From contig DLOU01000023.1 of the NCBI GenBank assembly GCA_002477275.1, forward strand, positions 1 through 56,704: a DNA stretch of 56,704 nucleotides, in the 5' to 3' direction. Source of the stretch: Caryophanales bacterium UBA7476. GTDB lineage: Bacteria > Bacillota_I > Bacilli_A > RF39 > UBA660. Within the stretch, counting starts at the first letter, position 1; the number at the start of each line of letters is the position of its first letter. Positions 8,525 to 19,500 of this stretch are shown piece by piece. The translations under genes and the position numbers were made by a program. Under the pieces are notes generated by a model that saw only the letters and a program-made list of their open reading frames with translations, was not told where the DNA came from and did no database searches.

Positions 8525-11500
8525 TTTTTCTTTACAGTTTTCTGCTAATTGTTCATAGTATTCATATCTATTTATAGCATTATTTTTATTTTCTTCTAGT
8601 ACTTTCTTAAAATCTTTATTAAGATTTTTTAAACTTCTATATCTATTTTCACCACTTAAGAATTCTGCATATTTTGTAAAATCTGCTTTAGAATCTAAAT
8701 AGAATTTTTCTTCTTCTGGATTATAATGGAATATCGGATAGTATCCTGACATAGTTGCCATTTTTTCTTCTTCTATACTATTCATTCCCTTTAATATTCC
8801 TTGAGCAATACATGGAGCATAAGCTATTACTATTGATGGACCATTATATCTTTCAGCTTCTTTTAAAACTTTAATTGCTTGCATTGGATTTGCTCCAAGT
8901 GAAATAGCTCCTACATAAACATGTGGATAACTAAGCGCATGTCTTGCTAAATCTTTCTTAGCTGTATTTTTACCATTTGATGCAAACTTAGCAACTGCTC
9001 CACGTCTAGTAGATTTAGATTGTTGACCACCTGTATTAGAATAAACTTCAGTATCTAAAACTAATATATTAATATTATCGTTTGTAGAAAGTACATGATC
9101 TATTCCATTATATCCAATATCATATGCCCATCCATCTCCACCAACAGACCATATAGATTTTGGTTTAATAAAACTCTTTAATTCTCTTAATTCTTCTATC
9201 TTTGTATTATCAATTATATTATAAAGTTCTGTAGCATTTTCCATATTAGATTCTTCTACATACTTTTTATAAATAGGTGCTTCACTCTTTTTAACTTTAG
9301 AAATATTTTCTGAAATTATACTTTTTATTCTATCCTTCATAGTAGCTTCAGCTATAACCATTCCATATCCAAATTCAGCATTATCTTCAAATAATGAATT
9401 AGCCCAAGGGATTGAATATGGGAAAGATGGAGAACTAGCACCATATATTGATGAACATCCAGTAGCATTAGCAATAACTAAATTTTCACCAAATAATTGT
9501 GTTAATAGTTTTAAATAAGGTGTTTCTCCACATCCACTACAAGCACCACTAAATTCAAATAATGGTTTTCTAAATTGACTTCCTTTTACGGTATCAGTAC
9601 TCATTACTTTCTTTTCAGTAACTTCATTAAATAAGTAATTAGACTCGATAACCTCATCCTTAGTTATTTCTTCTTTTGAAACCATAGTTAAAGCTTTATT
9701 TCCTTTTTTACCAGGACAAATATTACTACATAAAGAACATCCAGTACAATCAGGATAACTAATTCCAATAGAACACTTTAATTCTTCATCTTTAATATTT
9801 GCATCAGCAAGTTTTTCTTGAAGGCTATTAGGTGCATCAATAACTTCGTTTTTATTAAGTAAGAAACTTCTAACTACTGCATGTGGGCAAACAAGTGAAC
9901 AAAGTCCACAATGAATACAATTTTCTGAATTATACTTAGGACATCTATCATAACTATTACTCTTTTCTAATTTACTAGTTCCTGGATCAGAAATACCATC
10001 AACATAATTTAAGAAACTACTAACAGGAAGATTATCCCCTTCCATTCTATAAATAACGGAAAATAAATCATTACGAGTTTCAATTTCAGGTATATAAGTA
10101 ACATCAGGTATCTTAACTTGTTCAAGAAGATTAACAGAATCATCAACTGCTTTTAAATTTTTAAGAACAATTTCTTCACCCTTATTCTTAAATCTAAGAG
10201 TAATACTATCTTTAATTTGTTTAACAGCAAAATCAAAGTCAATTATTTTTCCTAACTTAAATATTAAAGTTTCCATTATAGTACTAATCTTACCATCTAT
10301 TCCATTATCACGAGCAATCCTAGATGCATCAACTATATATAATTTAACATTCTTTTTCTTTATAATACTTTTATCATAATTAGTTAAATATTTTAAAATT
10401 TGATTCTTATCTTTACTAGTATTTAAAAGGAATACTCCATTATTATCTATTGAATCAAACATATGAAGTTTTTCTAAATAACTTTCTTTAGTACAAACTA
10501 CTAAACTTGCTTTATCCACATAGTAAGTAGATCTAATTGGACTTTTACTAAACCTTAAATTAGAAATAGTAACTCCTCCACTCTTCTTTGAATCATACTT
10601 AAAATATCCTTGTACATAAGCATTGGTATAATTACCAGTTATTTTTAATAAGTCTTTAGTAGCACTAACCATTCCATCAGACCCAAAACCATATACTAAG
10701 AATGATGTATTACTTGTAGGTAAAATAAATTTAGGATCATATTTTATACTTAAATTTGTAACATCATCATTTATTCCAACAGTAAAGTTTGAATGTGAAT
10801 CTTTTAAATCTAGATAATCAAATACACCTTTAATCATAGCTGGAGTTGTATTCTTACTAGAAAGACCATATCTACCACCAATAACTTTTATCTTATCATT
10901 AACATCTCTAATTGCTTTTAGAACATCTAAATATAAAGGCTCTCCACTAGATCCAGCTTCTTTAGTTCTATCAAGTACAGCTATTTTCTTAACAGTTTTT
11001 GGTAAAACACTTATAAGATGTTTTGTAGAAAAAGGTCTATATAAATGAACTTCTATTAAACCAACTGCTTGTCCTTTTTTCACTAAATAATCTACAGTTT
11101 CTTTAATAGTTTCACAAACAGATCCCATAGCAACAATAATCTTAGTAGCATTATCTGCCCCATAATAATTAAATGGTTTATAATTTCTTCCAGTTATTTT
11201 ATTTATTTCATTCATATAATCTTCTACTATTTTTGGAAGTTTATCATAGTATGAATTTCTTGATTCAGTAACTTGGAAATATATATCTTCAGTTTGTGAA
11301 GAACCACGTGTAAAAGGTTTTTCTGGATTTAAAGCTCTACTTCTAAAATCAGTAATAGATTTTTTATCAACAAGTTTTTCTACTTTATCTAAATCAAGTA
11401 CATCAATTTTTTGAAGTTCATGACTCGTTCTAAAACCATCACTAAAATTAATAAATGGTACTCTACCTTTTAAAGTTGATAAATAACTAACAGCAGTTAA

Positions 11501-11944
11501 ATCCATTGCATCTTGAACAGAACTTGATGCCATAATAGCAAATCCTGTTTGGCGACATGCATAAACATCCTGATGATCACCAAATATTGAAAGTGCATGA
11601 GTAGCTAAACTTCTTGCTGCAACATTAATTACACATGGAAGAAGTTCACCAGCAATCTTATACATATTAGGTATCATTAATAAAAGACCTTGACTTGCTG
11701 TATAAGTTGAAGAAAGACAACCAGATTGTAAAGATCCATGAACAAGGCCAATAGCTCCAGCCTCACTTTCCATTTCTACAACTTTAACAGGTCTACCAAA
11801 AAAATTCTTTTTTCCTTCATTTGACCATTTATCGGTAAGTTCAGCCATAGTTGATGCTGGTGTAATAGGATAAATACCAGCAACTTCAGTAAAAGGATAA
11901 GAAGTATAAGCTATAGCTTCATTACCATCCATTATTTTTTTCAT
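8519..11944 (-). CDS. nifJ: Pyruvate:ferredoxin (flavodoxin) oxidoreductase
   Basis: Single-chain enzyme converting pyruvate and CoA to acetyl-CoA and CO2 while reducing ferredoxin or flavodoxin, in anaerobic energy metabolism. 1141 residues from ATG 11944, which has AGGTGATT at the right distance; a GTG 9 nt upstream falls inside that site. The N-terminal pyruvate-binding domain begins MKKIMDGNEAIAYTSYPFTE with GIYPITPASTMAE. Two 4Fe-4S sites follow in the middle (CIHCGLCSLVCP and CTGCSLCSNICP). The C-terminal TPP domain has CSGCGETPYLKL, GGDGWAYDIGYNG and NTGGQQSKSTRRGA. All hallmark cysteines are present. The gene is monocistronic between a promoter and a terminator, and implies an anaerobic, fermentative host. 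Confidence 0.97.
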   Translation of the reverse strand: MKKIMDGNEAIAYTSYPFTEVAGIYPITPASTMAELTDKWSNEGKKNFFGRPVKVVEMESEAGAIGLVHGSLQSGCLSSTYTASQGLLLMIPNMYKIAGELLPCVINVAARSLATHALSIFGDHQDVYACRQTGFAIMASSSVQDAMDLTAVSYLSTLKGRVPFINFSDGFRTSHELQKIDVLDLDKVEKLVDKKSITDFRSRALNPEKPFTRGSSQTEDIYFQVTESRNSYYDKLPKIVEDYMNEINKITGRNYKPFNYYGADNATKIIVAMGSVCETIKETVDYLVKKGQAVGLIEVHLYRPFSTKHLISVLPKTVKKIAVLDRTKEAGSSGEPLYLDVLKAIRDVNDKIKVIGGRYGLSSKNTTPAMIKGVFDYLDLKDSHSNFTVGINDDVTNLSIKYDPKFILPTSNTSFLVYGFGSDGMVSATKDLLKITGNYTNAYVQGYFKYDSKKSGGVTISNLRFSKSPIRSTYYVDKASLVVCTKESYLEKLHMFDSIDNNGVFLLNTSKDKNQILKYLTNYDKSIIKKKNVKLYIVDASRIARDNGIDGKISTIMETLIFKLGKIIDFDFAVKQIKDSITLRFKNKGEEIVLKNLKAVDDSVNLLEQVKIPDVTYIPEIETRNDLFSVIYRMEGDNLPVSSFLNYVDGISDPGTSKLEKSNSYDRCPKYNSENCIHCGLCSLVCPHAVVRSFLLNKNEVIDAPNSLQEKLADANIKDEELKCSIGISYPDCTGCSLCSNICPGKKGNKALTMVSKEEITKDEVIESNYLFNEVTEKKVMSTDTVKGSQFRKPLFEFSGACSGCGETPYLKLLTQLFGENLVIANATGCSSIYGASSPSFPYSIPWANSLFEDNAEFGYGMVIAEATMKDRIKSIISENISKVKKSEAPIYKKYVEESNMENATELYNIIDNTKIEELRELKSFIKPKSIWSVGGDGWAYDIGYNGIDHVLSTNDNINILVLDTEVYSNTGGQQSKSTRRGAVAKFASNGKNTAKKDLARHALSYPHVYVGAISLGANPMQAIKVLKEAERYNGPSIVIAYAPCIAQGILKGMNSIEEEKMATMSGYYPIFHYNPEEEKFYLDSKADFTKYAEFLSGENRYRSLKNLNKDFKKVLEENKNNAINRYEYYEQLAENCKEKE

Positions 11945-11960
11945 ACTAATCACCTACTTT

Positions 11961-11989
11961 ATTATATAATATTTATAGTTTTTTTTAAA
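11961..11989 (-). promoter_or_regulatory. Promoter of the PFOR gene
   Basis: Minus strand: TTTAAA (11989-11984), 17-nt spacer, TATAAT (11966-11961), 17 nt upstream of the start codon. The -35 element is weak. Confidence 0.6.
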
Positions 11990-11990
11990 T

Positions 11991-12014
11991 AGAAAAAAGT
12001 GCCAAAAGACACTT
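11991..12014 (-). terminator. Terminator after the NAGPA-domain gene
   Basis: Stem AAGTG(T)C / G(G)CACTT at 11997-12014 with an AAAA/TTTT loop, followed on the minus strand by TTTTTTC. Confidence 0.8.
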
Positions 12015-12018
12015 ATTT

Positions 12019-13116
12019 TTAATAATTAACTTTCTTTGTTGTGGTAACTGCAGGAACCTTTTTATTTTGTTTATTAGTGACAATCCAAGCATTAGATACA
12101 GTCCTACCACCATATTCAGCACCAGCACTTGGTCTATTAAATAATTTTCCATTAACTGCCATTGTAGCACTAGCACCACCATCAAGATTAGCAGCATTAT
12201 AAGCTTTATAACGAAGAAGAATTTCAATTACTTCATTCATAGTAGCACCAATACTATATCCAGGAAGTCTACCTTCTATTTCTAAAAATAATACTACACC
12301 ATCTTGTCTTTGTGCAATAACACTACGAGGAGCTCTTCCCCATCCTCCATCACCTTTAATTTTGGCAACTTTACCATTTACAATTAAGAATGGTCCAAAT
12401 TCAACAGCATCGTCCATACCTTTAGCAATAGCTTCTTCTGGACTTTCACTTGTTAAATACATTTTATGATCCTTAGTAAATCCAATTAAACCACCAGATC
12501 CACCAGAATGATTCCAAACATGAACACCATCTTTAATTATAGATCCATATGGAGTAGATCCATTTCCCCAACCATCAAGGTCTTCAAATCCTCCTCCATT
12601 AATTCCAACAAGTCCTCCATTTTCTTGACATAATTTAGCAACACTTTGACCTGCTTTACCAAGTTTTTTAGGAATAGCTAAATCTACATCAGCAGGATCA
12701 TAAATAACTGTTAAATAACCTTTAAAATAGTCTTCTTCAAGTCTAATAATCTTATAAACATCATTATCAGGATCTTTATTAAACATATCTTGTTCATATT
12801 TAGAAGTATAATGTTTTTTACTTCCATTAGTATCAATAACAATATCATCTAAATTAACATTTTCATCAACTTCAACAATATAGTTTTCACTCATAATTTT
12901 ATTAACACTATCTTCACTATATAAAGTATAGGCTAAATACTTATGAGACATAGTAGTCATAGCAGTAGGAATCCAAAAATTTTTAAATTCTACCACAGGT
13001 GTATAAATAACTACTAAAGCTCCTGCAACAATAATATCTAATAGTATTACAAAATATGTAAAAGCATGAAGTCTAAATTTCTTTTTCAATTTTAATTTTT
13101 TCTTTGTCTTCTTCAT
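12019..13116 (-). CDS. Membrane-anchored phosphodiester glycosidase (NAGPA-domain) protein
   Basis: Protein of 365 residues: a basic cytoplasmic tail, one membrane segment (about 17-40: FTYFVILLDIIVAGALVVIY), then an external domain. The second half is a NAGPA/DUF2233-type domain with GINGGGF, GPFLIVNGK, APRSVIAQ, LFLEIEGR, NLDGGASATM and GGRTVSNAWIV. The family is named for the enzyme that uncovers GlcNAc-1-phosphodiester groups; bacterial members are linked to exopolysaccharide or wall sugar processing. The substrate here is unknown. It is co-transcribed after the surface protein at 13122-14495 (5-nt gap). Confidence 0.85.
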   Translation of the reverse strand: MKKTKKKLKLKKKFRLHAFTYFVILLDIIVAGALVVIYTPVVEFKNFWIPTAMTTMSHKYLAYTLYSEDSVNKIMSENYIVEVDENVNLDDIVIDTNGSKKHYTSKYEQDMFNKDPDNDVYKIIRLEEDYFKGYLTVIYDPADVDLAIPKKLGKAGQSVAKLCQENGGLVGINGGGFEDLDGWGNGSTPYGSIIKDGVHVWNHSGGSGGLIGFTKDHKMYLTSESPEEAIAKGMDDAVEFGPFLIVNGKVAKIKGDGGWGRAPRSVIAQRQDGVVLFLEIEGRLPGYSIGATMNEVIEILLRYKAYNAANLDGGASATMAVNGKLFNRPSAGAEYGGRTVSNAWIVTNKQNKKVPAVTTTKKVNY

Positions 13117-13121
13117 ATCAT

Positions 13122-14495
13122 CTACTCCAATACATAAGGATTATCTAAGGTACCTTCACCATTCTTAAAAAGATTTTTCTCTATACATACTACAGGAACA
13201 ACCTTTTTTAGTTCAGTACCTTTAGCATCATCAAGAATACCTAATCTATTATATGTTCTAAGCATAGTTCCAACACTAGAAGTTTTATTAATTAAATAAT
13301 AATCAGTTAAGGTATTATCAGTATTTAAATCAAATTCATTTAATAGTCCAACTTTAGCATTTACTACTTCAGTATAAATTTCTGTTAAAGAATAACTTGT
13401 ATCAGCAGACACTTCTCCAACAAAGAAATCACATGTTGATAAACTATTAGCATAACTTAAGCTATTTAAATATGTTGTATTTAAATAATTTGCAATACTA
13501 TTTCTTTCATCTAAATTAAACTCTGAATTATTTTTACTAAAAGGAAGTTCAACATAATTTCCATTAACTGATAAATAATCAGACTTCTTTAATTTAACAG
13601 AATTACCACTATCAGCATATGCCTGATATAAATCATCACCAAGCTTATAATACTTATTTACGTTATTAACTTTATCCCCTTGATTAATTACATATGGATC
13701 ATCAACAGTACCATTACCACCAGTAATTTCTATATTCTTTTTCAAAGTCATAACAACTCTTATTCCATAAGAATCATAACTACTAGCAGTATCAATAGTT
13801 CCATCTTCATTTAAATATAATGGATTTCCATTACTATCATTTCCTAGTATAAATGAAAAACTACCATTATTTAAGTAACTCTTTTTTCCTAATGCTTTAG
13901 CATAATCAGATACATTTAATAAACTGAAATAATCACTATAGTCTTCTTTATCATTATAAGTAATTTTATCATTATTAAATGTACCAATCTTATAAGATGT
14001 TTTTACTAAAAATTCTTTTGGTGAAGGAATAGAATAATAATATACTCCAGATAAATCCTCTTTACCTTTATTTAACCAAAAATTAATATTTGAATTAGAA
14101 AAAGAATTATCATTACCATAAGTAAAAACTGCTTCATTATTATTAGAAACTATCTTAATTTCATTATTTTTATTTATATCTATTACCCTATATATTCTAT
14201 TGAAAACTTTTACATAATTATTTTCAACACTACCTATAAAATAATATCCATCTTTTGTTTGTCTAAGTCCATTTTTTCCTTTAGTTATTTCATTATTTGT
14301 AGTAATGGCTCTAAATAAAGTATTAGCTTCTACTTTATTTTTTGAAGTTTCTTTAGAATAGTATTTAATACTTCTAAAACCGAAATAAATACCAAGAGAA
14401 ACAATTAGTAAAATACTAATAATATCAAATACTAATTCTTTAGTACCAACAATATGTTTTTCTTTTTTCTTTTTAGTATTTTTTTTCTTTGCCAT
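13122..14495 (-). CDS. Membrane-anchored surface protein with two lectin-like repeat modules
   Basis: 457 residues: a Lys-rich N terminus, one membrane segment (about 20-42), then an external part built of two related modules. Each ends in the same motif: GGNGTVDDPYVI (about residue 265) and GEGTLDNPYVLE at the C terminus. The first has YGIRVVMTLKK before that motif. This mirrors the YALRPIITL...GSGT.SDPYVL ending of the three variable proteins at 50869-56065, so I infer a shared C-type-lectin-like fold. Here there is no sign of the hypervariable segment. It is followed by the NAGPA gene in one operon. The ligand is unknown. Confidence 0.65.
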   Translation of the reverse strand: MAKKKNTKKKKEKHIVGTKELVFDIISILLIVSLGIYFGFRSIKYYSKETSKNKVEANTLFRAITTNNEITKGKNGLRQTKDGYYFIGSVENNYVKVFNRIYRVIDINKNNEIKIVSNNNEAVFTYGNDNSFSNSNINFWLNKGKEDLSGVYYYSIPSPKEFLVKTSYKIGTFNNDKITYNDKEDYSDYFSLLNVSDYAKALGKKSYLNNGSFSFILGNDSNGNPLYLNEDGTIDTASSYDSYGIRVVMTLKKNIEITGGNGTVDDPYVINQGDKVNNVNKYYKLGDDLYQAYADSGNSVKLKKSDYLSVNGNYVELPFSKNNSEFNLDERNSIANYLNTTYLNSLSYANSLSTCDFFVGEVSADTSYSLTEIYTEVVNAKVGLLNEFDLNTDNTLTDYYLINKTSSVGTMLRTYNRLGILDDAKGTELKKVVPVVCIEKNLFKNGEGTLDNPYVLE

Positions 14496-14564
14496 ATTTC
14501 TACTCTCCTACTACACTAAAACATTATAACAAATTATATGATTCATTTCAAGGAAGAATTCTAA

Positions 14565-14598
14565 GAAAAAAAGTTCAAATAGAATTAACTATCTGAAC
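14565..14598 (-). terminator. Intrinsic terminator of the serpin gene
   Basis: 10-bp stem GTTCAAATAG 14573-14582 with CTATCTGAAC 14589-14598 (one G-U pair in the minus-strand RNA), followed on the minus strand by TTTTTTT. The serpin stop codon is in the loop. Confidence 0.85.
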
Positions 14599-15838
14599 AA
14601 GTTGAACCATTCCATTTATTTGGTTCATAAACAGCACCCATAAATAATATCTCATGAGTCTTACTATCTCGAATTATATATACAAATGGCTTATTAAATT
14701 CTATCGAAACTATTTTTTTATCTTCTTCAATTGCAGTAACATTTTTCATTCCAAAATATGTTATTGCCGCTGCTTTAGTCCCTTTTTCATTAATTTCAAT
14801 CACTGCTTTATGCACTGCAGTATCTACATAAATATTCCCCAAATTATTTTTAGATAAATTCTCACTAGTAATAATATTATAAAGTGAAGCATTACTAGAA
14901 TCAAAAACATCTTTTACTCCAAGTGATTTTAATGATTCAATTAAGTCTTCTACCTCATATGAATAACTAAATCTAGGAAGTTCTACATATAATTCTTTTT
15001 CACCTACAACAGTTATATTTTTATATGTTCTTTCTAAATCACTATCAGTTAAATTATTTATAAAAGAATTAACATCATTATTTGGAAGTATAGCAACAAA
15101 TTCCAATGATAAATCTTCCTCTTTTTTATACGGAAGAACTACTCCTTTAAAATCATCATAAATAAAATACTTATATTGTGAAGATGAATATGTTTTTTTC
15201 ATCATTTCAACATTAATTTTGCTATTATCATTTCTTATAAACTCCTCACTTGAAGTTTTATCACATTCAAAAGGTATATTCCATGAAACATCAATAGCTA
15301 TCGCATTAACTAATCCTAATACAAAATCACTAGGAACTTCTTCAACTGCTTTATCAATCATCCCAAAAGTTTTTTCATTAACCCAATTGTTTAAAACATC
15401 TGGTTTTTCAAATTTATCAAATATTACCTCAGAAGAATAATTATTAGAAAGAGTATTAATATAGTTCTCTTCTACTAAACTTTTATATTGATCTTTAATA
15501 AACAAACCATTAGCATTACTAACTTTTTCACTTGACTCTATAAGAGAAATATCATCATTTCCAATTAAATCAGATATTTGTTTATTTGAATTACCAGTAG
15601 AACCATCTCTAAGCATTCCTAAGGCAACCTTAATAGAATATGGACTTATTAAAAAGTTTTTGTCAGTACTAAGTTCCTTAATTACTTTAACATCATAAGA
15701 TAATTTCTTATCAGTTTTCTTTGAAATATTTTTTTTATTATCACTTCTTCTCAAAAACAAAGCTATTACAAATAAGATTATTATAATACATAATATAGTT
15801 ATCATAATAATATATTTTTTACTATTTTTTTTATCCAT
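14585..15838 (-). CDS. Membrane-anchored serpin (serine protease inhibitor)
   Basis: Protein of 417 residues with an N-terminal membrane anchor (about 9-29) and an external serpin fold. Serpin features: FLISPYSIKVALGMLRDGS near residues 62-80, LVNAIAIDVSWNIPF, the hinge EKGTKAAAIT (351-360) and the C-terminal signature FNKPFVYIIRDSKTHEILFMG. The Ala-rich hinge with Gly at P15 and Thr at P14 is of the inhibitory type. Counting 17 residues as in alpha-1-antitrypsin places P1 at V367 (context KNVTA), an elastase-like preference (inference; off by one is possible). The P' side is about six residues longer than in antitrypsin. Serpins trap serine proteases by covalent suicide inhibition; on a gut bacterium the likely targets are host or neighbour proteases. 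RBS AGGAG before ATG 15838. Confidence 0.93.
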   Translation of the reverse strand: MDKKNSKKYIIMITILCIIIILFVIALFLRRSDNKKNISKKTDKKLSYDVKVIKELSTDKNFLISPYSIKVALGMLRDGSTGNSNKQISDLIGNDDISLIESSEKVSNANGLFIKDQYKSLVEENYINTLSNNYSSEVIFDKFEKPDVLNNWVNEKTFGMIDKAVEEVPSDFVLGLVNAIAIDVSWNIPFECDKTSSEEFIRNDNSKINVEMMKKTYSSSQYKYFIYDDFKGVVLPYKKEEDLSLEFVAILPNNDVNSFINNLTDSDLERTYKNITVVGEKELYVELPRFSYSYEVEDLIESLKSLGVKDVFDSSNASLYNIITSENLSKNNLGNIYVDTAVHKAVIEINEKGTKAAAITYFGMKNVTAIEEDKKIVSIEFNKPFVYIIRDSKTHEILFMGAVYEPNKWNGSTCSDS

Positions 15839-15882
15839 AAAATTCTCCTATTATAACTAAGCAAATAAAACAAAATATTTTT

Positions 15883-16512
15883 TTATTTTATAAAATTTGT
15901 ATAAGAAACATTAATTGATATATCATCAAAATCATAATCAATGATATAAACCCTATTATTCTTATCAACAATTGCAAAAGCACTACCATTATTATTAACT
16001 TCTATAGAAAAAGGTTTTAAAATTTTATTCATAGTCTCTTTTGAGACAGGAAAAGAATATTTTTTATATAGATCGTCATTAATTTTATAATCTTCAACTT
16101 TTATATCATCACTTGATAAAGTTAATCCATTTAAGAATAAGTTAGTATTAGTGTAATCATATGTTAACTCTATATTATCAGATACATCATTTTTAGATTT
16201 ATTAGAATTTGAATAATCACTAACAATTTTTTCATATTTCCCATTCTTTTTAGAATATGTCTCACTATCACCATTTTCATCTATTATTGTTATTTCATAT
16301 TCTTTATTATTTTTATTTAAAACTATATAATTTTGATTAAATTCTTTTCCTATAATTGAAACTTTAATTCTATAACCTGAAAGTCCTTTTTCACTTATAG
16401 ATGTATTATTTATTATTTCAGAAAAACTAATATTATCTTTAGTTTTAGACTCACATCCAGTAACTAAAATAAGTAAAACCAAAATAAATAACAAAAACTT
16501 AGTTTTTTTCAT
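15883..16512 (-). CDS. Lipoprotein, paralogue A of a two-member family
   Basis: 209 residues with a lipoprotein signal: basic MKKTK, a hydrophobic stretch and lipobox LVTGC (Cys about 20). It is clearly paralogous to the protein at 20893-21498: shared NTSISEKGLSGYR, NYIVLN, DYTNTNLFL and VSKETMNKI segments. Function unknown. It follows the BspA-like gene by 9 nt and is probably the last gene of that operon. RBS GGGGGATATT. Confidence 0.8.
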   Translation of the reverse strand: MKKTKFLLFILVLLILVTGCESKTKDNISFSEIINNTSISEKGLSGYRIKVSIIGKEFNQNYIVLNKNNKEYEITIIDENGDSETYSKKNGKYEKIVSDYSNSNKSKNDVSDNIELTYDYTNTNLFLNGLTLSSDDIKVEDYKINDDLYKKYSFPVSKETMNKILKPFSIEVNNNGSAFAIVDKNNRVYIIDYDFDDISINVSYTNFIK

Positions 16513-16521
16513 AATATCCCC

Positions 16522-19500
16522 CTATTTTGTAATACTTACATTTCCATTACTATTCTCGACAGTACCAGTAACAAAAGAAGAAGATTCTCCATAATTAACT
16601 ATATAGCCCCAATTAAATGTTTTTCCTGTCTTATTTACTATTTTGGTTAAATTCATATTTGAATCATGCGAATCATTATTATTAGGTCTAGGAGTTCCTT
16701 TATAAAATGCATAGGAACCAATAGTGGTAACAGTAGATGGAATTTCAACCTGCGTTAAATAGTTTACTGCAAAGGCATTAGATTGAATTTTTAATAATCC
16801 TTCATTAAGTGTTAAACTATTAATACTATTATTTTTAAATGCTGAACTTCCTATTTCAGTAACATTTGAAGGAATAGAAAGTGTAGTTATTTTATTATCA
16901 CAAAATGCGGTAGAATTTATTTTTGTAATACCTGATGAAAAATTAACTGTAGAAAAATTATTATATCTAAATGCTGAGCCTCCTATTTCAGTAACATTTT
17001 CATGAAATACTACATCTGAAAGATTACTATGATAAAACAATGAACTTGGAATTATAGTTATAGCACTAGGAACAGTAAATGAAGAAAAATCAGTATAAGA
17101 AAGTGAATAAGAACCCAATTCTGTAAGATGACTATAATTAGAAAGTGACGTAATGAATGTTCCAAAAAAAGCATATGGCTCTAATTTAGTGATGCTACTC
17201 AATAATTCTACATCATCTTGTTTTCCAGCATAAGAATTAAGACTTGTTGTATCTTGCACACCATCTTTTAATGTGTATATATACGCATCATTTCCTGTTA
17301 ATAAATTACTAGCAAAAGAACCATAACCTAAATTTTGAACACTATTTGGAATTTCAATAACTCTTAACATATTACCATTAAAAGCTAATTTATCAATATC
17401 TGTAAGTCCTTCATTTAGTTTAAGTGTCTTCATACTATTCCAATCAAATGCATAAGAATCAATTTTAATAACATTAGATGGTACTTCAAGATTGGAAATA
17501 CGATTTCTCGAAAATGCCTCATATCCTATTTCAGTAACTGTTGAAGGGACATCAATTTCACCTATAGAATTATAATTAAACCCAGATAAATATTCCAATC
17601 CTTCAGGTAAATCAATACTAGAAATACTATTATGAGAAAATGCACTATCTTCGATTGTTTTAATATTATTAGGTAAATCCAAAGAAGTAATACTATTATA
17701 CGAAAAACAGTTATTACCTATTTTAACAATATCATCATGAAGTACTACTTCAGAAATATTATTATCATAGAATGTACCACCACCAAGTTCTGTAACATTG
17801 GAAGGAATAACTACTCTAGAAATATTATTATTTGCAAAAACACTTGACTCAACTTTAGTAAGTATATTATTTAGCTTATAAGAAGTAATATTATTATAAG
17901 CAAATGCACTTACCCCAAGAGTTTGAACACCACTAGGTATAACAACTTCTCCAGTAATTTGATTATCATAAAAAGCTCCCTCTCCTATTTCAGTAACAGT
18001 ATTTGGAAATGATACAGAAATTATTCTACTACCATTAAATGCATAAGAACCAATTTTTTGTATTCCAGTATTAAAATCTACAGTAGTTAACCCAGTATTG
18101 GCAAAAGCACTATTATCAATAACTTTTACATTACTTCTAAGTGTTAAATCAGTTAAATTTTGACAACCATTAAATGCTCCTGATGTTATAGTTTCAACAT
18201 CCAAATCCAAAGTTTGAAGATATGCTTTATTAGTACTACTTTTGAAAAGATTTGAATCAATAGATTTTAATCCAGAACCAATTTTAATTTTTACAAATGG
18301 AGATTTATTAAATACGTCAATACCTATTGATGTTACACTATCAGGTATTTCAATTTCGGTTAAAACAGAATTATGAAATACAGCACCTCCTATTGTTGTA
18401 ACACTATTTGGTATTTCAAGTTCAGTTAAAACAGAATTATAAAACGCAGCATCCCCTATTGTTGTAATACCATTTTTTATCTCAAGTTTTGTAAGAGGTG
18501 AAGTATAAAAAGCAGACGGTCCAATAGAAACTAAAGAACTAGGAAGTTTAAGCTCTGTTATATGAGCCTCTGCAAATGCAGCATCTCCGATAGTTTCCAA
18601 TGAATTTGGTAATTCTAAACTAGTAAGTAACTTAGCATTTACAAATGCATTCTTCTCAATAGTTTTCAAATTGTTTCCTAAGGTTAAATCAGTTAATTGT
18701 TCACAACCTCCAAAAGCGCTTAAAGCAATTGTCTCAACACCATCTCCTATATCCAGTTTTTTTAAGTAATTAGGGTAAAACATTCCAGCTTCTAATTTAG
18801 TAATACCAGAACCGATTGTTATTTCTTCAATAGGAGCTTCCCAAAAAGCTCCAGGTGTTATTGTTGTAACACTATCTGGAATATCTACCTTAACAAGCTT
18901 TGTTTGAGCAAAAGCTCCTGCCTCAATTGTTTCCAATTTATCTGGAAATTCAATTTCAGTTATAGAAGTATGATTAAATGCTCCAGATAAAATATATTTA
19001 ACATTTTTACCTAAAGTTAAATCTGTAAGATTAGTTGCTCCATTAAAAGCTCCAGCATTAATAGTCTCAATACCATCACCAATTACTAGTTTCTTCAAAT
19101 TAGTAAAATTAAATGCTCCATTTGGTATATCAGTTAAACCATCCCCTATAATTATCTCCTCAACTGTAGCAGTAGAAAAACTACCAGATTCTATACTTTT
19201 AACACTATCTGGTAAAACTACTTTTTTAATTTTAGTACCAGAGAAAGCTCCTCCTCCAATAGTTTCAACTTTATTTGGTAAATTAAGTTCCTCTAAAGGT
19301 GCACCAGCAAACACTCCAGAACCAATACTCTTAACATTTTTACCAAAAGTTAAATCTGTAAGTTTAATAAGAGTACCAAAAGCGCCAGAATTAATAGTTT
19401 CAACACCATCGCCTATAACAATCTTTTTTATATTTGAAGTACTATCATGAAAAGCATAATCAATCTGTTTTAATCCATTACCTATATATACTTCTTCCAA

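Noticed and set aside
11985..12227. A small gene overlapping the NAGPA-domain gene
   Set aside because: It is an out-of-frame minus-strand shadow, lies across the terminator and has no ribosome-binding site.
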